Positions 7,540-9,338 of a stretch of DNA of 9,338 nt are shown piece after piece. Below the pieces are notes generated by a model. The model made no database searches. It was not told the DNA's origin and saw only the letters and a program-made list of their open reading frames with translations. Position 1 is the stretch's first letter. Each line of letters starts with the position of its first letter. The translations under genes and the position numbers were made by a program. The stretch covers positions 1 to 9,338 of the forward strand of contig CAYUYM010000134.1 of NCBI GenBank assembly GCA_964449305.1. The letters are read 5' to 3'. The stretch is from CAYUYM01 sp964449305. Lineage in GTDB: Bacteria > Bacteroidota > Ignavibacteria > SZUA-365 > CAYQST01.

Positions 7540-8010
7540 TCAGGTGGTGAGAACGGCGCGGATCGCGTTCAGCACTTCGTCCGCATGCCCGGTGACGCGG
7601 ACCTTGGGCCATACACGGGCAATGCGCCCATCGGGATCGATCAGGACCGTGGAGCGTTCGATGCCCATGAAGCGCCTCCCGTAGAGGGACTTCTCCTTCC
7701 ACACGCCGTAGGCCTGGAGCACGTCGAGACCGGTGTCCGACAGCAGGGGGAAGGGCAGCCCATGCCTGTCACGGAACTTCAGGTGTTTATCCAGGGGATC
7801 GGCCGACACACCGAGCACGGCGGCGCCGACCGCGGCGAAATTCTCGTGCCTGTCTCGGAAGTCACACGCCTCGGTTGTGCATCCCGGTGTCATGTCCTTC
7901 GGATAGAAATACAGCACCAGCCAACGACCACGGAACTCGTCGAGTGTGATCATTCTGCCCTCGGTCGATTCAAGCGCGAAGGCCGGCGCCAGTGAACCCT
8001 CGTGTAGCAT
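7540..8010 (-). CDS. bcp: Bcp/PrxQ-type thiol peroxiredoxin
   Basis: A thioredoxin-dependent peroxidase of the PrxQ (Bcp) class that reduces hydrogen and organic peroxides. In the 156-residue protein, KDMTPGCTTEACDFRD holds the peroxidatic C44 and, five residues on, the resolving C49, the normal PrxQ arrangement. FPLLSD and the distal Arg region (FMGIERSTVLIDPDG) are also present. ATG 8010 was chosen: it starts at the family's usual N-terminus (LAPAFALES follows), has AGG 5 nt upstream, and the longer in-frame starts at 8049 and 8073 lie in or before a transcription terminator hairpin. Only 23 nt separate that terminator's T tract from the start codon, so expression may depend on read-through or on a promoter that overlaps the hairpin. 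Rubrerythrin follows after 29 nt. Confidence 0.95.
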   Translation of the reverse strand: MLHEGSLAPAFALESTEGRMITLDEFRGRWLVLYFYPKDMTPGCTTEACDFRDRHENFAAVGAAVLGVSADPLDKHLKFRDRHGLPFPLLSDTGLDVLQAYGVWKEKSLYGRRFMGIERSTVLIDPDGRIARVWPKVRVTGHADEVLNAIRAVLTT

Positions 8011-8033
8011 ATCCACCTGTGGTTGGTTGTCCG

Positions 8034-8069
8034 AAAAAATGGCTGTCATCCAACCGAAGGATGACAGCC
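8034..8069 (-). terminator. Intrinsic terminator or attenuator between the two peroxiredoxin genes
   Basis: On the minus strand a perfect 11-bp stem (GGCTGTCATCC with GGATGACAGCC; plus-strand arms 8041-8051 and 8059-8069) with a 7-nt TTCGGTT loop is followed by ATTTTTT. This is a textbook rho-independent terminator. It begins 43 nt after the stop of the PrxQ-like gene at 8113-8580 and ends 23 nt before the bcp start codon. That position also suits an attenuator in the bcp leader. Confidence 0.88.
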
Positions 8070-8112
8070 ACAATCTACAATGATCCGCGGAAAAGACCAG
8101 CCTGCCGGAAGA

Positions 8113-8580
8113 TCAGAACTTCTTGAGCTCGTCCTTGATGATCGCGTAGTCGGGCTCGACACCGGGGTTGTCGGACACCCACGCGTACTTCACCACGCCC
8201 TCACTGTCGAGGACGAACACGGAACGTTTGGCGGCGGTGTAGCCCGGCATGCCGGCGAAATCGTGATGTGCGACGCCGAAGGCCTCGACGGCCTCGCGTG
8301 CATAGTCCGACAGGAGTGGGAAGTTGAGGTTGTTGCGGCCTGCGAAGGCGGCGTTTGCGAACGGACCGTCGACGCTGATCGCGACCACGTTTGCATCCAT
8401 CGAGTTCATCTCCGCCATCGAGTCCTGGAAGGTGCAGAGCTCCTTCTCGCACACGCCGGTGAAGGCGGCCGGGAAGAAGGCGATCACCGTCTTGCGACCG
8501 GCGAAGCTGTCGAGTGTCATTGTTTCACGTGCGGTGTTGACCAATGCGAAGTGCGGGGCCTTGCTGCCGATTTCTACCAT
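8113..8580 (-). CDS. Peroxiredoxin, AhpC/TSA family (PrxQ/AhpE-like)
   Basis: A second cytosolic thiol peroxidase, 155 residues. The active-site loop FFPAAFTGVCEKELCTFQD has the AhpE-like FTGVC (peroxidatic C44) and a Cys five residues later (C49), the same CxxxxC spacing as in Bcp/PrxQ, so an intramolecular disulphide is likely. FPLLSD follows as in its neighbour, and AAKRSVFVLDSEG provides the conserved Arg. There is no C-terminal 2-Cys extension. ATG 8580 begins the family core and has GGAG 10 nt upstream. It is followed by the terminator at 8034-8069, so it may be a separate transcript, possibly shared with the dodecin gene 95 nt upstream. A specific AhpE or PrxQ assignment needs phylogeny. 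Confidence 0.93.
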   Translation of the reverse strand: MVEIGSKAPHFALVNTARETMTLDSFAGRKTVIAFFPAAFTGVCEKELCTFQDSMAEMNSMDANVVAISVDGPFANAAFAGRNNLNFPLLSDYAREAVEAFGVAHHDFAGMPGYTAAKRSVFVLDSEGVVKYAWVSDNPGVEPDYAIIKDELKKF

Positions 8581-8675
8581 GGGTTTGTTGCTCCGTGGGG
8601 TGAAGGTGATGAAGAGGAAGTTCTCACGGTGATGGAACGGGGGCGGGGCCCCGTATCATGATGTGTGGATGCGGT

Positions 8676-8873
8676 TCAGCCTTTGACGCCGCAGCGCACC
8701 GTCACCTGGTACTCCAGTGTGTCGGCATCGATCATGCGGCCGCGCTGGGAGAGGACTTCGAACCAGCCGATGCTGCGCGTCTTCGCGACATGCGTGATCG
8801 CGGCCTTGACGGCATCCTCGATGCTGGTGGTGGAGATTCCGGTGACGTCGACAAATTCAAACACTGTGCTCAT
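8676..8873 (-). CDS. Dodecin family flavin-binding protein
   Basis: Dodecins form hollow 12-subunit shells that bind and store flavins, quenching free riboflavin or FMN and limiting photo-oxidation. The 65-residue protein has the family length and layout: FEFVDVTGIS, SIEDAVKAAITHVAKT helix, GWFEVLSQRG with W37 for flavin stacking, and LEYQVTVRCG with Q56 for the isoalloxazine contact; these correspond to W36 and Q55 of the halobacterial protein. ATG 8873 is preceded by AAGGAA with a suitable gap; an in-frame extension upstream lacks homology. It stands between the phosphorylase gene and the peroxiredoxin gene, with 60 nt and 95 nt gaps. Confidence 0.93.
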   Translation of the reverse strand: MSTVFEFVDVTGISTTSIEDAVKAAITHVAKTRSIGWFEVLSQRGRMIDADTLEYQVTVRCGVKG

Positions 8874-8914
8874 GATGCTTCCTTGTTGTGTTGGCAGATA
8901 CAACGCAATTTCCG

Positions 8915-8929
8915 GGGGAAGTGTTCCCC
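8915..8929 (-). terminator. Weak hairpin after the phosphorylase gene
   Basis: GGGGAA (8915-8920) pairs with TTCCCC (8924-8929) around a 3-nt loop, starting 4 nt past the phosphorylase stop on the minus strand. No T tract follows, so it may be a weak terminator or a stabilising 3' end, or chance. Confidence 0.3.
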
Positions 8930-8933
8930 TCCG

Positions 8934-9338
8934 TCATTTTTCCTGGTCACGCTGCAGGTAATACCGCAGGGCGTATTCCGACACCATGCGATCGGTGTTG
9001 AACTGCGGGATGAGTGTCATCATCGAGTTGCGGATGCGGTTGATCCATGTGCGCGGGATGCCGTACTCATCGCGGTCGTAGTACTCGGGAATGATCGCCT
9101 CCTCGAGTGTGCGATAGAGCGCTTCGGCATCGCGCTCGTCCTGGACCGCGGGATCCGGATCGTTGTCGTCGCTGCCGATGGCCCAGCCGTTCGCGCCGTT
9201 CCAGCCCTCACGCCACCAGCCGTCGAGGATGCTGAAGTTCAACCCGCCATGGACAAGGATCTTCATGCCCGATGTGCCGCTCGCCTCCATGGGCCGGCGC
9301 GGCGTGTTGAGCCAGACGTCCACCCCCGACACCATGTG
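8934..9338 (-). CDS. glgP: Alpha-glucan (glycogen) phosphorylase, C-terminal part
   Basis: The enzyme releases glucose 1-phosphate from glycogen or maltodextrin. Only the last 134 residues are in the window; the gene runs off the right edge, and the Met near the edge is internal. GVDVWLNTPRRPMEASGTSGMK is split here by its key parts: GVDVWLN, the EASGTSGMK motif whose final Lys (codon at 9261-9263) corresponds to the pyridoxal-phosphate lysine of glycogen phosphorylase, and DGWWREGWNG followed by NGWAIG. The latter pattern, and the short remaining C-terminus, fit the DUF3417-containing bacterial phosphorylases of GT35, not the classic GlgP. The stop lies 60 nt before the dodecin start. Confidence 0.93.
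   Translation of the reverse strand, partial: HMVSGVDVWLNTPRRPMEASGTSGMKILVHGGLNFSILDGWWREGWNGANGWAIGSDDNDPDPAVQDERDAEALYRTLEEAIIPEYYDRDEYGIPRTWINRIRNSMMTLIPQFNTDRMVSEYALRYYLQRDQEK

Noticed and set aside
6362..7684. 440-residue plus-strand open frame
   Set aside because: It is antisense to the PTPS, DUF3501, rubrerythrin and bcp genes, which all carry clear family motifs; its own translation shows no domain and reflects GC-rich codon bias.
8011..8073. Longer bcp starting at 8049 or 8073
   Set aside because: The extension would be encoded by the terminator hairpin and T tract, and Bcp proteins start at about the position given by ATG 8010.
8637..8654. GC-rich hairpin (ACGGGG with CCCCGT) after dodecin as a terminator
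   Set aside because: Only six pairs, a G-rich loop, and no T tract on either strand.

Overview
This GC-rich window carries ordinary bacterial chromosome genes. Two genes lie on the plus strand at the left (uvrC and a tetratricopeptide-repeat protein), and a long run of minus-strand genes fills 3424 to the right edge. No phage, transposase, CRISPR, tRNA or rRNA feature is visible. The taxon cannot be fixed from the sequence. A GC-rich member of the Bacteroidota/Chlorobiota/Ignavibacteriota group is a reasonable guess, because weak or absent Shine-Dalgarno sequences precede several genes, the pterin gene set resembles the tetrahydrobiopterin pathway known from Chlorobium, and a heptanucleotide repeat array is present. 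This is low-confidence inference.

Layout. 1-299 has no credible gene. It holds two arrays of a 7-bp repeat in opposite orientation (1-37 and 231-279) that bracket two diverged copies of a palindromic repeat. 300-2183 is uvrC, and 2189-3313 encodes an exported TPR protein. 3314-3423 is a convergent spacer. On the minus strand, in transcription order from the right edge, come: the 3' end of an alpha-glucan phosphorylase gene, a dodecin, a PrxQ-like peroxiredoxin, an intrinsic terminator, a Bcp-type peroxiredoxin, a short rubrerythrin, a DUF3501 protein, a 6-pyruvoyl-tetrahydropterin synthase (PTPS), GTP cyclohydrolase I, a short-chain dehydrogenase, a squalene/phytoene synthase, and a small single-pass membrane protein with an Ig-like outer domain.

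The genes from DUF3501 to the membrane protein are joined by 4-nt start/stop overlaps (ATGA, ATGA, GTGA, GTGA) and a final 25-nt overlap, so they are very likely one translationally coupled operon. Bcp and rubrerythrin lie upstream with short gaps. The most interesting reading is that PTPS (close to the animal enzyme in its motifs), FolE and an SDR with sepiapterin-reductase-like features form a complete tetrahydrobiopterin route from GTP. This route sits between peroxide-defence proteins upstream and a C30/C40 isoprenoid synthase plus an uncharacterised membrane protein downstream. Assignment of the SDR step and the functional link to isoprenoids are inference.
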